Of a stretch of 64,000 nt of DNA, positions 7,902-16,060 are shown one piece after another. The translations under genes and the position numbers were made by a program. Under the pieces are notes generated by a model. It ran no database searches. It saw only the letters and a list, made by a program, of their open reading frames with translations, and was not told where the DNA came from. Numbering within the stretch: the first letter of the stretch is position 1; each line of letters begins with the position of its first letter. This stretch comes from CAIWHR01 sp963709525 (lineage in GTDB: Bacteria > Pseudomonadota > Gammaproteobacteria > Burkholderiales > Casimicrobiaceae), in the NCBI GenBank assembly GCA_963709525.1, contig CAVPXB010000009.1, positions 372,001 to 436,000 of the forward strand. Reading direction: 5' to 3'.

Positions 7902-9374
7902 ATGAGCGCCGAACTCGAAACCGCAGTCCATCCGGAAAAACTCCGCCGCGTGGCCATCGATCCGTTGTCCCGGGTCGAAGGCCACGGCAAGGTCACGTTG
8001 CTGCTCGATGAAAACGACCGGATCCAGCAGGTACGGCTGCACATCGTCGAATTCCGCGGCTTCGAGAAATTCATCCAGGGCCGGCCGTACTGGGAAGTGC
8101 CGGTGATGGTGCAGCGGCTGTGCGGGATCTGCCCGGTTTCCCACCATCTCGCCGCGTCCAAGGCGCTCGACGCGATCGTCGGGGCGAAGAAGCTGCCGCC
8201 GACGGCGGAGAAGATCCGCCGGCTGATGCACTTTGGGCAGTTGTTGCAATCGCACGCGCTGCACTTCTTCCACCTGTCTTCGCCCGACCTGCTGTTCGGC
8301 TTCGACAGCGACGTGGCCCGGCGCAACATCGTCGGCATCGCGCAGGCGCACCCGGAGATCGCCAAGCGTGGCGTGCTGCTGCGCAAGTATGGCCAGGAAG
8401 TGATCCGGATGACCGCCGGCAAGCGGATCCACGGCACCGGATCGATCCCGGGCGGCGTCAACAAGGCGCTGACCGCCGACGAGCGTGCCGCGCTGCTGAA
8501 GGATATCTACCAGATCATCGCCTGGAGCCGCGATGCGGTGCACATCGTCAAGGGCCTGTTCGAGACGAATCTCGAGTTCTACAACGAGTTCGGCCGTTTT
8601 GCTTCGCACAGCCTGTCGCTGATCCGCAGCGACGGTGCGATGGATCTTTACCACGGGGGCCTGCGCGCGCTCGATGCCTACGGCAACACGCTGTTCGACC
8701 ACGTCGAGTATTCGCGCTACTGGGAGCACCTGCTCGAGGACGTGAAGCCGTGGTCGTACATGAAGTTTCCGTTCCTGCGCCTGCTCGGGTCCGAGCAGGG
8801 GTGGTATCGCGTCGGACCGCTGGCGCGGGTCAACAACTGCGATTTCATTCCGACGCCGCTGGCCGACAAGGCGCGGCAGGAGTTCAAGGCGTTCGATACC
8901 GGCAACGCCACCGGGGCCACGCTCGGCTATCACTGGGCGCGGATGATCGAGATGCTGCACGCCGCCGAGGGGATCAAGGATCTGTTGCACGACGATGACG
9001 TCGTCGGCGACGAGCTCGTCGCCCGGGGCGAGCGCGCGGGGCGTGGTGTAGGCATCATCGAGGCGCCGCGCGGCACGCTGATCCATCACTATCGGGTCGA
9101 CGACGACGACCAGATCGTGCGCGCCAACCTGATCGTCTCCACCACGCACAACAACCAGGCGATGAACGAAGCCATTCGGGCGGTGGCGCGCAGGTATCTC
9201 GACGGCCGGAAGCTGACCGAGGGCTTGCTCAACCACATCGAGGTCGCGATCCGCTGCTTCGATCCATGCCTGTCCTGCGCGACCCACGCCATGGGCAAGA
9301 TGCCGCTGGCGGTCGAGCTTGTCGACTGCGAGGGCACGATCGTTCACCAGTTGACGCGCGATGGCGGCGGCTGA
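7902..9374 (+). CDS. hoxH: NAD-reducing hydrogenase, catalytic subunit HoxH
   Basis: This large subunit holds the NiFe(CN)2CO active site and carries out reversible H2 oxidation. The protein is 490 residues. The nickel ligands are in RLCGICPVSHH (Cys74, Cys77) near the N-terminus and in DPCLSC (Cys456, Cys459) near the C-terminus. A tail of 28 residues follows His462; in this family the maturation protease cleaves after that histidine once nickel is inserted. The protease gene, hoxW, follows directly and overlaps. The gap to hoxY is only 19 bases. No hyp maturation genes lie in the window, so they must be elsewhere. Confidence 0.95.
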   Translation: MSAELETAVHPEKLRRVAIDPLSRVEGHGKVTLLLDENDRIQQVRLHIVEFRGFEKFIQGRPYWEVPVMVQRLCGICPVSHHLAASKALDAIVGAKKLPPTAEKIRRLMHFGQLLQSHALHFFHLSSPDLLFGFDSDVARRNIVGIAQAHPEIAKRGVLLRKYGQEVIRMTAGKRIHGTGSIPGGVNKALTADERAALLKDIYQIIAWSRDAVHIVKGLFETNLEFYNEFGRFASHSLSLIRSDGAMDLYHGGLRALDAYGNTLFDHVEYSRYWEHLLEDVKPWSYMKFPFLRLLGSEQGWYRVGPLARVNNCDFIPTPLADKARQEFKAFDTGNATGATLGYHWARMIEMLHAAEGIKDLLHDDDVVGDELVARGERAGRGVGIIEAPRGTLIHHYRVDDDDQIVRANLIVSTTHNNQAMNEAIRAVARRYLDGRKLTEGLLNHIEVAIRCFDPCLSCATHAMGKMPLAVELVDCEGTIVHQLTRDGGG

Positions 9375-9882
9375 CCGCCCGAGCGCCGAAGCCGCGCGCC
9401 CGGTCCCGCCGATTCTCGTCTTTGCCTGCGGCAACCCCAGCCGCGGCGACGACGCGCTGGGTCCGCTGTTCGTCGAGCGCCTCGACGCCTTTGCGCCGCA
9501 GGCGTCCTGGCGCAGCGCCGTGGAGACGCTGACCGACTTCCAGCTGCAGGTCGAGCATGCGCTCGATGTCGTTGGCCGCCGATGCGTCGTGTTTGTCGAC
9601 GCCGGCATTTCCGGATTCGAGACCTTCTCGTGGTCGGCCGTGGTTCCCGAACGCGACGCCACCTTTACCAGCCACGTGATGTCGCCCTCCGCCGTGCTGC
9701 AGGCGTATGTCGATGTGCACGCGAGACCTCCGCCGCCCTGTTTTGCGCTTTGCATGCGCGCCTACGCGGTCGAACTGGGACAGCCGCCGGGCGCTCCCGC
9801 GCTGGCCAATCTCGATGCCGCGATGGGGTTCTTTCTCGACTGGCTCGAACAGGCCGTCGCGATTGACCCGGCCGGACGTTGA
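9361..9882 (+). CDS. hoxW: Hydrogenase maturation protease HoxW
   Basis: This is a HycI/HybD-family endopeptidase of 173 residues that should remove the C-terminal tail of HoxH after nickel insertion. Conserved nickel-sensing acidic and histidine positions are seen in GNPSRGDDALGP (about residues 23-34), VDAGISG and SHVMSPSAVL. It overlaps the hoxH 3' end by 14 bases and closes the operon. A short proline- and alanine-rich N-terminal extension precedes the core fold. The order hoxFUYHW matches the soluble hydrogenase of Cupriavidus necator; no hoxI follows. Confidence 0.88.
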   Translation: MAAADRPSAEAARPVPPILVFACGNPSRGDDALGPLFVERLDAFAPQASWRSAVETLTDFQLQVEHALDVVGRRCVVFVDAGISGFETFSWSAVVPERDATFTSHVMSPSAVLQAYVDVHARPPPPCFALCMRAYAVELGQPPGAPALANLDAAMGFFLDWLEQAVAIDPAGR

Positions 9883-9920
9883 AGGCGCTGCCCCCGCGTT
9901 CCGGATCCCGCTCGTCGCCG

Positions 9921-9929
9921 TGCTATAGT
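9921..9929 (+). promoter_or_regulatory. Possible extended -10 for tRNA-Arg
   Basis: TGCTATAGT lies 120 bases upstream of tRNA-Arg and matches an extended -10 element (TGN followed by TATAGT). No good -35 is seen 17 bases upstream. The assignment to the tRNA is an inference from position. Confidence 0.35.
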
Positions 9930-10048
9930 TTTCACCGACGTGCGATCATCCCTGCGCAGAACGCTTCCGCATCGAAGGTGGCACGAATCGCAGTTGGGTC
10001 CGCCGGATAGCACCGTGAAGTCGGCGCGCAGTTCTTCGATCCGACCGG

Positions 10049-10125
10049 GCGCCCGTAGCTCATCTGGATAGAGCACCGGCCTTCTAAGCCGGCGGTAACA
10101 GGTTCGAGTCCTGTCGGGCGCGCCA
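10049..10125 (+). tRNA. tRNA-Arg (anticodon TCT)
   Basis: The cloverleaf is complete. The acceptor GCGCCCG pairs with CGGGCGC, followed by discriminator G and an encoded CCA. The anticodon stem CCGGC/GCCGG encloses the loop CTTCTAA, giving anticodon TCT. The T loop is TTCGAGT. It reads AGA codons, which should be rare in this GC-rich genome. Length is 77 bases. Confidence 0.97.
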
Positions 10126-10241
10126 GCCTGATTGGTCAATTGTCGCAGCGGGGCACGCGACCACGGGTGGCAGCGTCCGCGCGCGCCGTGGGCGCAAGCC
10201 GTGGCGATCGAAGGCTGCGGCGACCGGTCGCCGGAACGCCA

Positions 10242-10271
10242 ATGACACGAACTTGCATTGCCTCATATAAT
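10242..10271 (+). promoter_or_regulatory. Sigma70-type promoter for the 10399 gene
   Basis: ATGACA at 10242-10247 (five of six positions of the consensus -35) is followed after 18 bases by a perfect TATAAT at 10266-10271. The predicted transcription start is near 10278, leaving a leader of about 120 bases before the ATG at 10399. Confidence 0.55.
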
Positions 10272-10277
10272 TGACCC

Positions 10278-10289
10278 GGAACCGGTTCC
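10278..10289. promoter_or_regulatory. Perfect 12-base palindrome at predicted +1
   Basis: GGAACCGGTTCC is a perfect 12-base palindrome that begins right at the transcription start predicted from the promoter just upstream. That position suits a repressor operator. No regulator gene adjoins it, so the binding protein is unknown. Confidence 0.4.
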
Positions 10290-10398
10290 CAGCGTATCCA
10301 GAGCAAGCGCATTTCGAATTTCCACACGTTGCCGGGGCGCGCGATTCGCGTGCGCCGCCGTCGTTTCCGGCACCCAACTGCGGGGAGGATTTTCAGTC

Positions 10399-11163
10399 AT
10401 GGCCGTACATCTTTACTTTTCGTTGATTCCCGAGGCGCTCATCGCATCGAATCTTTCGCCGGAGCAGTTCGGTCAGTACTACGCGACGGGCCACAAGTAC
10501 AAATCGAAAGGGCAGTCGATTTTTTTCGAGATCGATCCCGCGTTCCGCCACCCGTACTTCGACATCGACGCGGCGGTTTCCCGCTGCGTTCCCGCCGCCG
10601 ACGGCACGCCCAAGCATTCGGTTTATGTTTCGGTCTACCGTGTTCTCGAGCACCTGCCGCTCACCGCCATCGGCAAGATGCACCTGACGACCGCGTATGG
10701 CCACACGATCGGGCTCGCCCGCGGTGCCGCGATCCCCGAACCCAAGCCTGGCCTGCACATGTACCAGGATCTCGCCCCGGTCAACAGCCTGGTGGTGAGC
10801 ACGCAGGACCCGGTCGCCTATTACAGCGGGATCACCAGCAAGCCCGCGAAGTTCATCCGCTTTCCCGGCATGTGCTTCGTCGAGCTCGAGCTTGGGGCGT
10901 TGGCGAAGGATCCGGAGGGCGGCGTCGCAGGCGACCTCCCGTACTCGTTCATGCACCACCTGCGCGAAGCCCTGCTGGTCCTCGAACCCAAGGTCAAGCA
11001 AAGCAAGCTCGTGCACCGCGTGCATTCGCTCGAGTTCCCGTACCGGATGGTCAAGGGCGGTTTCTACATGGGCAATGGCACCGACCTCGCGTTCTATCCG
11101 ATGCCCTCGCACGCGGAACTGCGCCGCGATCACCACAGCTGGTGGCGTTCGGCCAATCTCTGA
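10399..11163 (+). CDS. Conserved-looking protein of unknown function
   Basis: I do not recognise this 254-residue protein. It looks soluble: no signal peptide and no membrane helix. It is rich in His, Tyr and Phe, with motifs such as KYKSKGQSIFFEIDP, FRHPYFD and GLHMYQDL, and it ends DHHSWWRSANL. A good GGGGAGGA ribosome binding site precedes ATG 10399, and a strong promoter with a palindromic operator lies about 120 bases upstream, so it should be a regulated single gene. It sits between two tRNA genes. Codon use matches its neighbours. Confidence 0.75.
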   Translation: MAVHLYFSLIPEALIASNLSPEQFGQYYATGHKYKSKGQSIFFEIDPAFRHPYFDIDAAVSRCVPAADGTPKHSVYVSVYRVLEHLPLTAIGKMHLTTAYGHTIGLARGAAIPEPKPGLHMYQDLAPVNSLVVSTQDPVAYYSGITSKPAKFIRFPGMCFVELELGALAKDPEGGVAGDLPYSFMHHLREALLVLEPKVKQSKLVHRVHSLEFPYRMVKGGFYMGNGTDLAFYPMPSHAELRRDHHSWWRSANL

Positions 11164-11446
11164 GCGCGTGATCGCCTGCGAATGACGCCTTTGGCCGCAA
11201 CGCGGGACGATGGATGGGGGCGGAGTCCGCTCGCGTAGCCGATTTTCGCTGCGGCTGGCGTCGGCGACACCCTCGGTCCAGCGTCGCTGCAGATTGCGAG
11301 ATTGCGCCGCAGGCAGGAGTTGTCCGGATCGCCATGGTATTATTCGCGGCGCCTCTGGAGTCCAGGGCAACGAGACCTCGCGGTGGGTTTGTCCGCCTTT
11401 CTCGCTTCCGTTCCCGTGACCCAGCGCCCGCATGAAGTTCTTCGGT

Positions 11447-11523
11447 GGTGGCTGTAGCTCAGCTGGTAGAGTCCCGGATTGTGATTCCGGTTGTCGTGGG
11501 TTCGAGCCCCATCAGCCACCCCA
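11447..11523 (+). tRNA. tRNA-His (anticodon GTG)
   Basis: The acceptor GTGGCTG pairs with CAGCCAC, the extra G-1 typical of tRNA-His faces C73, and CCA is encoded. The anticodon stem CCGGA/TCCGG encloses TTGTGAT, giving anticodon GTG. An integrase remnant begins two bases downstream on the opposite strand, so this tRNA probably served as an attachment site. Confidence 0.97.
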
Positions 11524-11524
11524 T

Positions 11525-12067
11525 TCATTTGCAAGGGGATTTCGTCCTCTTCATCCTCCGCAATCCGGACGCCGCGGGTCCGGTTTTTGCCTGGTCGATT
11601 TCTACATCTTGTGGTTTGACGAGCCCGCTGTTGCCTGCGTACGGCGCGAGATGCCTCGGCGCGAGATGCGCGTAACGCAGCACCATCTTCAGGTCGCGCC
11701 AGCCGCCGAGCTCCTGCAGCACCGCGAGCGGCGTGCCGATCTGCGCGTGCCAACTCGCCCACGTATGGCGTAAGTCGTGCCAATGGAAGTCGCCGAGGCC
11801 GGCTGCGCTCACTGCCGCAAGCCATGCAGCTTGCGTCGGCTGCTTGATGGGGCCGCCGCGGTACGGGAATGCCCATGTCGCATGCGCGCCGAGTTGACGG
11901 CGCAACACCGCGACCGCCGCATCGGATAACGGCACAGCGAGATCGCGCTTACCCTTCGCTTGGTCGGTGTGGATCCACGCGAGCCGGCGCGCAAGATCGA
12001 CCTGCGACCATTCGAGGTGCGTCGAATTGGACTGCCGCAGCCCAGTAGCGAGCGAGAATTCGGCCAC
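11525..12067 (-). pseudogene. Tyrosine integrase, C-terminal fragment
   Basis: This keeps about 180 residues of the catalytic domain of a phage-type tyrosine recombinase. The active-site residues are present: Arg in ATGLRQSN, His-x-x-Arg in WHDLRHTWAS, and Tyr in LRYAHLAP. The N-terminal DNA-binding part (some 200 residues) is missing. The reading frame is lost where the long palindrome at 12062-12243 begins, and I see no matching N-terminal half beyond it. The 3' end abuts tRNA-His, the usual place for an integrase next to its attachment site. It is a relic of an integrated element and probably inactive. Confidence 0.85.
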
Positions 12068-12243
12068 GGCCTAGTGCTCTGCTTCGCAGATATCGGCACC
12101 GTAAAGCGCGCCTTCCGGTCCATGGCGGCGTTGCAAATCCTCCTCATAGCACGGGCTATGGCTGTGGTTTGCGCCTTGCCACGAACCGGAATCCATCGCT
12201 TTCCCAGGTACCTCTCTCTACGAAGCAGAACACTAGCGTGTCC
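12062..12243. repeat. Long imperfect palindrome, copy 2
   Basis: The arms are about 88 bases each around a centre near 12152: CATAGC at 12145-12150, loop ACGG, GCTATG at 12155-12160. GCAAA (12133-12137) pairs with TTTGC, TTCCGG pairs with CCGGAA, and CTAGTGCTCTGCTTCG near 12071 pairs with CGAAGCAGAACACTAG near 12221-12236. By eye about three in four arm positions pair. The core from GTTGCAAAT to TTTGCGCCT matches the reverse complement of the core at 152-332, but the outer arms do not. It interrupts the integrase gene, so it probably arrived after the integrase did. Confidence 0.75.
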
Positions 12244-12917
12244 AACGTACTGCAACAAACTAAAACGGGCGCCGCCCGTCATGGACGGCATGCTGCCCAC
12301 TGTCGCTCATGGCAAGCGCCACTGTGCAGCGGAAAACCAACATTTGCACCTGCGGGTTTTCCAATGCCCGTAACCAGCCACTGGCGGTGTCTGCGCCCCT
12401 GCTGGAATGTCGCAGACCGGCCATGACCCGAAATTTCGCTTCGTTTTCGATACTGTCATTGGACCATACGCTACTCGGCGGGGTAACGCCGTGTCCCGAA
12501 TTTTTGCCGATTCATTCTTGATAATGCGGCAGCATTCGCGTGCCGCTACTATCGGCCGCGCGCAACATTGACGGTAATCAATACTGCGACATGAACTTTG
12601 GCGCGTAATAGGGTCGTTGTTCTCCTAGCTTGGGCCGTTCGCGCCCAACGGCGCATAGGCCCTTCTCCGAGGAACGGGCCGCAATGTGTGCCTCGCCGTG
12701 CATCCTCGCATTCCCACGACTGCAAGGCGTAGCGCTACCTTCACCCTTGAGTAGTCTTGCGGATTGTCGGTTTGCGGGTGGGGCTCTCGACCACCGGATC
12801 GACGCGCAAGCTCGGACTACTGCGAACCGTGATCAGAACCAGCGCGACCGGGCCCACCGCTGCCGCTACTCAACCTTTTGACGATGTCCTTGTTTAATAA
12901 CCAAACGGGGGACCAGG
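12244..12917. other. Gene-free stretch between palindrome and toxin-like gene
   Basis: I see no convincing coding sequence, RNA gene or terminator in these 674 bases. Base composition is somewhat more AT-rich than the surroundings around 12430-12610, as expected of accessory DNA. The last bases hold the AACGGGGGA ribosome binding site of the next gene. Confidence 0.5.
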
Positions 12918-15347
12918 ATGAGCACACTCTGGATTTGGCTCCGGATTGCAGTGCTGGCAATACTTTGCGCGCAGACTGTATTTACCGGCGGACTCGCCTA
13001 CGCGCAGCCCGCTAACTACCAGGGTCTGTGGTGGAACTCGCCCCCCGAATCGGAATCGGGCTGGGGCATCAACCTCGCGCACCAGGGCGACACCATCTTC
13101 GCCACCTGGTTTACGTACGACATCGCCGGCGACGGGTGGTGGCTCTCCATGACCGCCAACAAGATCGCGGACAGGACTTACGCCGGGACCCTGATCGAGA
13201 CCACGGGTCCGGCCTTCAGCGCGGTGCCGTTCGATCGTACCAAGGTGACCCGCACTGATGTGGGCAGCGGCACGCTGACGTTCAGCGATGAGAACCGCGG
13301 CACCTTCAGCTATACGGTCAAGGGCGTTCAGCAGACGAAGTCTCTCGTCCGGCAGGTATTCGAATCACTGCCGACCTGCACCTACGGGGTCAAGCCGGAC
13401 TTCGCGGCGGCGAGGAATTACCAGGACCTGTGGTGGGTGGCGAACGGCGTCGAATCGGGATGGGGCATCAACCTCACACACCAGGGCGACAAGATCTTTG
13501 CGACGTGGTTTACCTACGATACAGACGGAACCCCGCTATGGCTGTCGGTGACGGCCGACAAGGTGGCGTCGGGCGTATACAGCGGCGACGTGATCCGGAC
13601 CCGGGGCCCCGCCTTCAACGCGATTCCGTTTGACCCGAACAAGGTGACGCGAATCGTGGTGGGCACGGGGACGTTCGCGTTCACCACCGGCAATGCGGCA
13701 GGCTTCGCTTACACGGTTAACGGCGTCAGCCAGACCAAGACCCTCAACCGGCAATTGTTCGTCCCGCCGGCCGGCACCATGTGCGCTTCCGGCGCAGTGA
13801 CGTTCGACAAAATCTCGCTGGCCACTTTCCCGGGCGCAGAAGAAGCGATCGCCGTGACGGCGACAGATGTCAGCGGCAATCCGGTGGATTGGACCGTCCA
13901 GTCCGACAATCAGGCGATCGTGCGGGCGCTGAAAACCGGCTCCAAGATTAACGTGACCGGCGTGGGGCTGGGCCGCACGCAGGTGACCGTCCTCACCGGT
14001 ACCGGTGTGCAACGCAGCGTGCCAGTACAGGTGTACGACCCGAAAGTTCTCGACGTTGGGGAGATCCTTATCACCTATGTCGACCAGTTTGCCTGCAGGT
14101 GGAGCGACGCGCACGCCGGTGCCGACATTAATGCGTCGTTCTACCACCCGGTGATACCGGACGGATGGCAAGCCCTCGGGTCGCTCGGCGTCCATGAAGC
14201 GCATGAATGCCCCAGTGTCAACGGCCAGAAGTGGATGATGCTCGTGCGGGCGGATCCGGTAGACGCCGATCGCGTCACGCCTCCGCTGAAGCGGCCGCTG
14301 CGCTTCGAGAAGGAGTGGGACGAGGCTGGGGCGGGGGGCGACGTCATGTTCGGCGCGTTCTGGACCCCGGTCTGTGAAGCCGGGTACAAAGCGATGGGCA
14401 CGGTGGTGACCGGGGGAAGGACCTCAGCCGGGCGCAACCCACCACTGCTCACCGACGTGACGTGTGTCCGCGCCGACCTCACATTTCCGGCACAGGCCAC
14501 GCCGACGGCCACGACAACGATCTGGAACGACAAAGGCACGGGGGGCGACGTAAAGTACCAGGGAAGTTTCTCAATGAAGGCCCCGGCAAACTTTCAAGTC
14601 GATACGACCACCGCGTACCTAACAACCGGCACGTTCGTGACCCAGGGACAGCTTCGGTCGTGCTCGGGCGAAGGCTGCTGGGCTGCGCCTGTTCAAGGTG
14701 CGCATCCGGTCATGAACGTGCTTGCCGTGGATCTGCCGATGTTGATCGACACGGACCGAGCGGCAGCATTTCCCAGTCTGACCAGTTACGACATGCCGCC
14801 ACTGGTGACGGAGCCGCTGATGGCCAAAGCTATGCTCGTACCGTTCACGGCCATTGGCTTGGGCGAGGCGTACTCGAAGACGCACGACCTGCACTGGATG
14901 GTGAGCAACTCGCCGTTTGTGCGCACCGAGCGGGTGTTACGCTGGAGGCGGGAGTTCTGGCAGTACAACACCGGCAGCCTCGAACAGAACCCCAGCAAGA
15001 CGTTCAAGAAAGGCATTACGGTCACCGACAGCGACAGTTTCTCGACAAGCGTGGGCATATCGCTCACCGCGGATGGCGGCGTCGAATTTCTTGGCATCGG
15101 CGGCGGAGTCTCGGCGACGGTGAGCTATCAGTTTGGCTACGAATCGCAGCACTCCGTGGCCGAGTTCTCGGAGCAGGCTACAACGGTGACGATCAACGTC
15201 CCGGCGGGCAAGGTAGCGGCCGCATGGCAGGCAAACAGCGAAATCCTGGTGAAACTCCACAACCCGCTAACCAACCAGCTCGAACTGGTGAAGGCAATCC
15301 AGATGCCCGATTCCTTGGACTTCGTCACCGACGACTATCCCGATTGA
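12918..15347 (+). CDS. Secreted multidomain protein, Vps62-like and aerolysin-like
   Basis: This 809-residue protein starts with a signal peptide (about 1-30, cleavage after AYAQ). Two Trp-rich repeats follow at about 33-150 and 168-290, each with LWW, SGWGIN and HQGD-IFATWFTYD. An Ig-like (BIG_2-type) segment lies at about 295-375. Three Vps62-like repeats begin near 393, 463 and 532, each with W-D/N-x-x-G/A-x-GxD followed by an aromatic F-x-x-P/A strand. Residues about 699-790 have alternating Ser/Thr-rich strands (SDSFSTSVGISLTADGG, glycine turn, ATTVTINVPAGK), resembling the membrane-inserting region and final strand of aerolysin/ETX-MTX2 pore-forming proteins. The domain calls come from pattern recognition, not a search. 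A role as a secreted pore-forming or surface-binding protein is inference. It lies in an island-like region by an integrase remnant. Confidence 0.75.
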   Translation: MSTLWIWLRIAVLAILCAQTVFTGGLAYAQPANYQGLWWNSPPESESGWGINLAHQGDTIFATWFTYDIAGDGWWLSMTANKIADRTYAGTLIETTGPAFSAVPFDRTKVTRTDVGSGTLTFSDENRGTFSYTVKGVQQTKSLVRQVFESLPTCTYGVKPDFAAARNYQDLWWVANGVESGWGINLTHQGDKIFATWFTYDTDGTPLWLSVTADKVASGVYSGDVIRTRGPAFNAIPFDPNKVTRIVVGTGTFAFTTGNAAGFAYTVNGVSQTKTLNRQLFVPPAGTMCASGAVTFDKISLATFPGAEEAIAVTATDVSGNPVDWTVQSDNQAIVRALKTGSKINVTGVGLGRTQVTVLTGTGVQRSVPVQVYDPKVLDVGEILITYVDQFACRWSDAHAGADINASFYHPVIPDGWQALGSLGVHEAHECPSVNGQKWMMLVRADPVDADRVTPPLKRPLRFEKEWDEAGAGGDVMFGAFWTPVCEAGYKAMGTVVTGGRTSAGRNPPLLTDVTCVRADLTFPAQATPTATTTIWNDKGTGGDVKYQGSFSMKAPANFQVDTTTAYLTTGTFVTQGQLRSCSGEGCWAAPVQGAHPVMNVLAVDLPMLIDTDRAAAFPSLTSYDMPPLVTEPLMAKAMLVPFTAIGLGEAYSKTHDLHWMVSNSPFVRTERVLRWRREFWQYNTGSLEQNPSKTFKKGITVTDSDSFSTSVGISLTADGGVEFLGIGGGVSATVSYQFGYESQHSVAEFSEQATTVTINVPAGKVAAAWQANSEILVKLHNPLTNQLELVKAIQMPDSLDFVTDDYPD

Positions 15348-15359
15348 CCCGTCCTCGTT

Positions 15360-15548
15360 GTGGCTCACGAGCCGGAGCAGCGGCTCGTCGTTCGGCCGGG
15401 GTGGGAACGGCGACAGTCGCGCGTCGCAATGCCGACCGGCGGGACCCTGTATCTCATACGGGTCATGGTGGACGCGGGCCCAAGCGCTGAAATCGTTGTC
15501 ACGGTATACCGGACAACCAAGATCGAAAAGTACTGGAGCAAGGCATGA
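15360..15548 (+). CDS. Small DUF4258-like protein, possibly N-truncated
   Basis: This is a 62-residue frame starting at GTG 15360. The C-terminal half (YLIRVMVDAG, VVTVYRTTKIEKYW) resembles the end of DUF4258-type proteins, which often sit just before a DUF2283 gene as here. Family members are usually somewhat longer, so the N-terminus may have been lost when the gene upstream arrived. The stop overlaps the start of the next gene by four bases. No clear ribosome binding site precedes the GTG. Function is unknown; such pairs are sometimes suspected of toxin-antitoxin roles. Confidence 0.5.
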   Translation: MAHEPEQRLVVRPGWERRQSRVAMPTGGTLYLIRVMVDAGPSAEIVVTVYRTTKIEKYWSKA

Positions 15549-15742
15549 AGGTGAATTACGACGCCAAGACCGACACGTTGACCGTGGTGTTCCGCGATGT
15601 TCCGGTTGCCGAGAGCGATGAGGACAAGCCGGGAGTGATCCTCGACTACGATGCCACGTGCAACATCGTGTCGATCGAAGTGCTCGACGCGTCCAGGCGA
15701 GTCGAGGAACCGCGCAAGGTGACCGTTGAGACCGAGGGGTAG
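15545..15742 (+). CDS. DUF2283 family protein
   Basis: This is a 65-residue protein with the DUF2283 pattern: MKVNYDAKTDTLTVVF, then GVILDYDATCNIVSIEVLDAS. The family is a small beta-rich fold of unknown function. It overlaps the preceding ORF by four bases (ATGA), so the two are translationally coupled. A ribosome-binding GGAGCAAGG lies inside the upstream gene. Confidence 0.75.
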   Translation: MKVNYDAKTDTLTVVFRDVPVAESDEDKPGVILDYDATCNIVSIEVLDASRRVEEPRKVTVETEG

Positions 15743-16060
15743 GCAGGCTTGGTGTCAGGAGACCCATCAACCGCGGTCACCGTGCCACAGTTCATCCAGT
15801 GCTCAAATCTGTGTGTCCGGTTTTGTGCCCGGTCGATTGCCGCATCTTGCATGGACTGCTATCCCGTCGGCGCAGTGGATGCACGCCCGACGGGCTGCTC
15901 CGGGATTGCCGGGGCACGCGGCCTCGTTCTGCGGATCGGCCAGGAATGGCAACGGATAGTGCAGTGCAGGATGGCGAATGCGCGGCAACGGGCCTATGAT
16001 GATTTCCCGAGGCGTGCGCATTGGCTGGCGTGCCTCTCAACCACACGAGGGAAACGAGTC
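15743..16060. other. Gene-free stretch with 29-base repeat
   Basis: These 318 bases contain the second copy of the 29-base repeat at 15853-15881 and the ribosome binding site for dodecin near 16046. I see no coding region that I would defend and no clear promoter. Confidence 0.5.
15853..15881. repeat. 29-base dispersed repeat, copy 2
   Basis: This matches 91-119 at 25 of 29 positions in the same orientation. It lies between the DUF2283 gene and dodecin, in non-coding DNA. Confidence 0.55.

Noticed and set aside
12518..12552. Promoter TTGATA and TACTAT for the secreted protein gene
   Set aside because: The spacer is 23 bases, too long for a functional sigma70 promoter.
12640..12660. Possible integron attC core
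   Set aside because: One GCCCAAC-like core appears, but no matching partner core or hairpin with the right spacing is found and there is no integron integrase.
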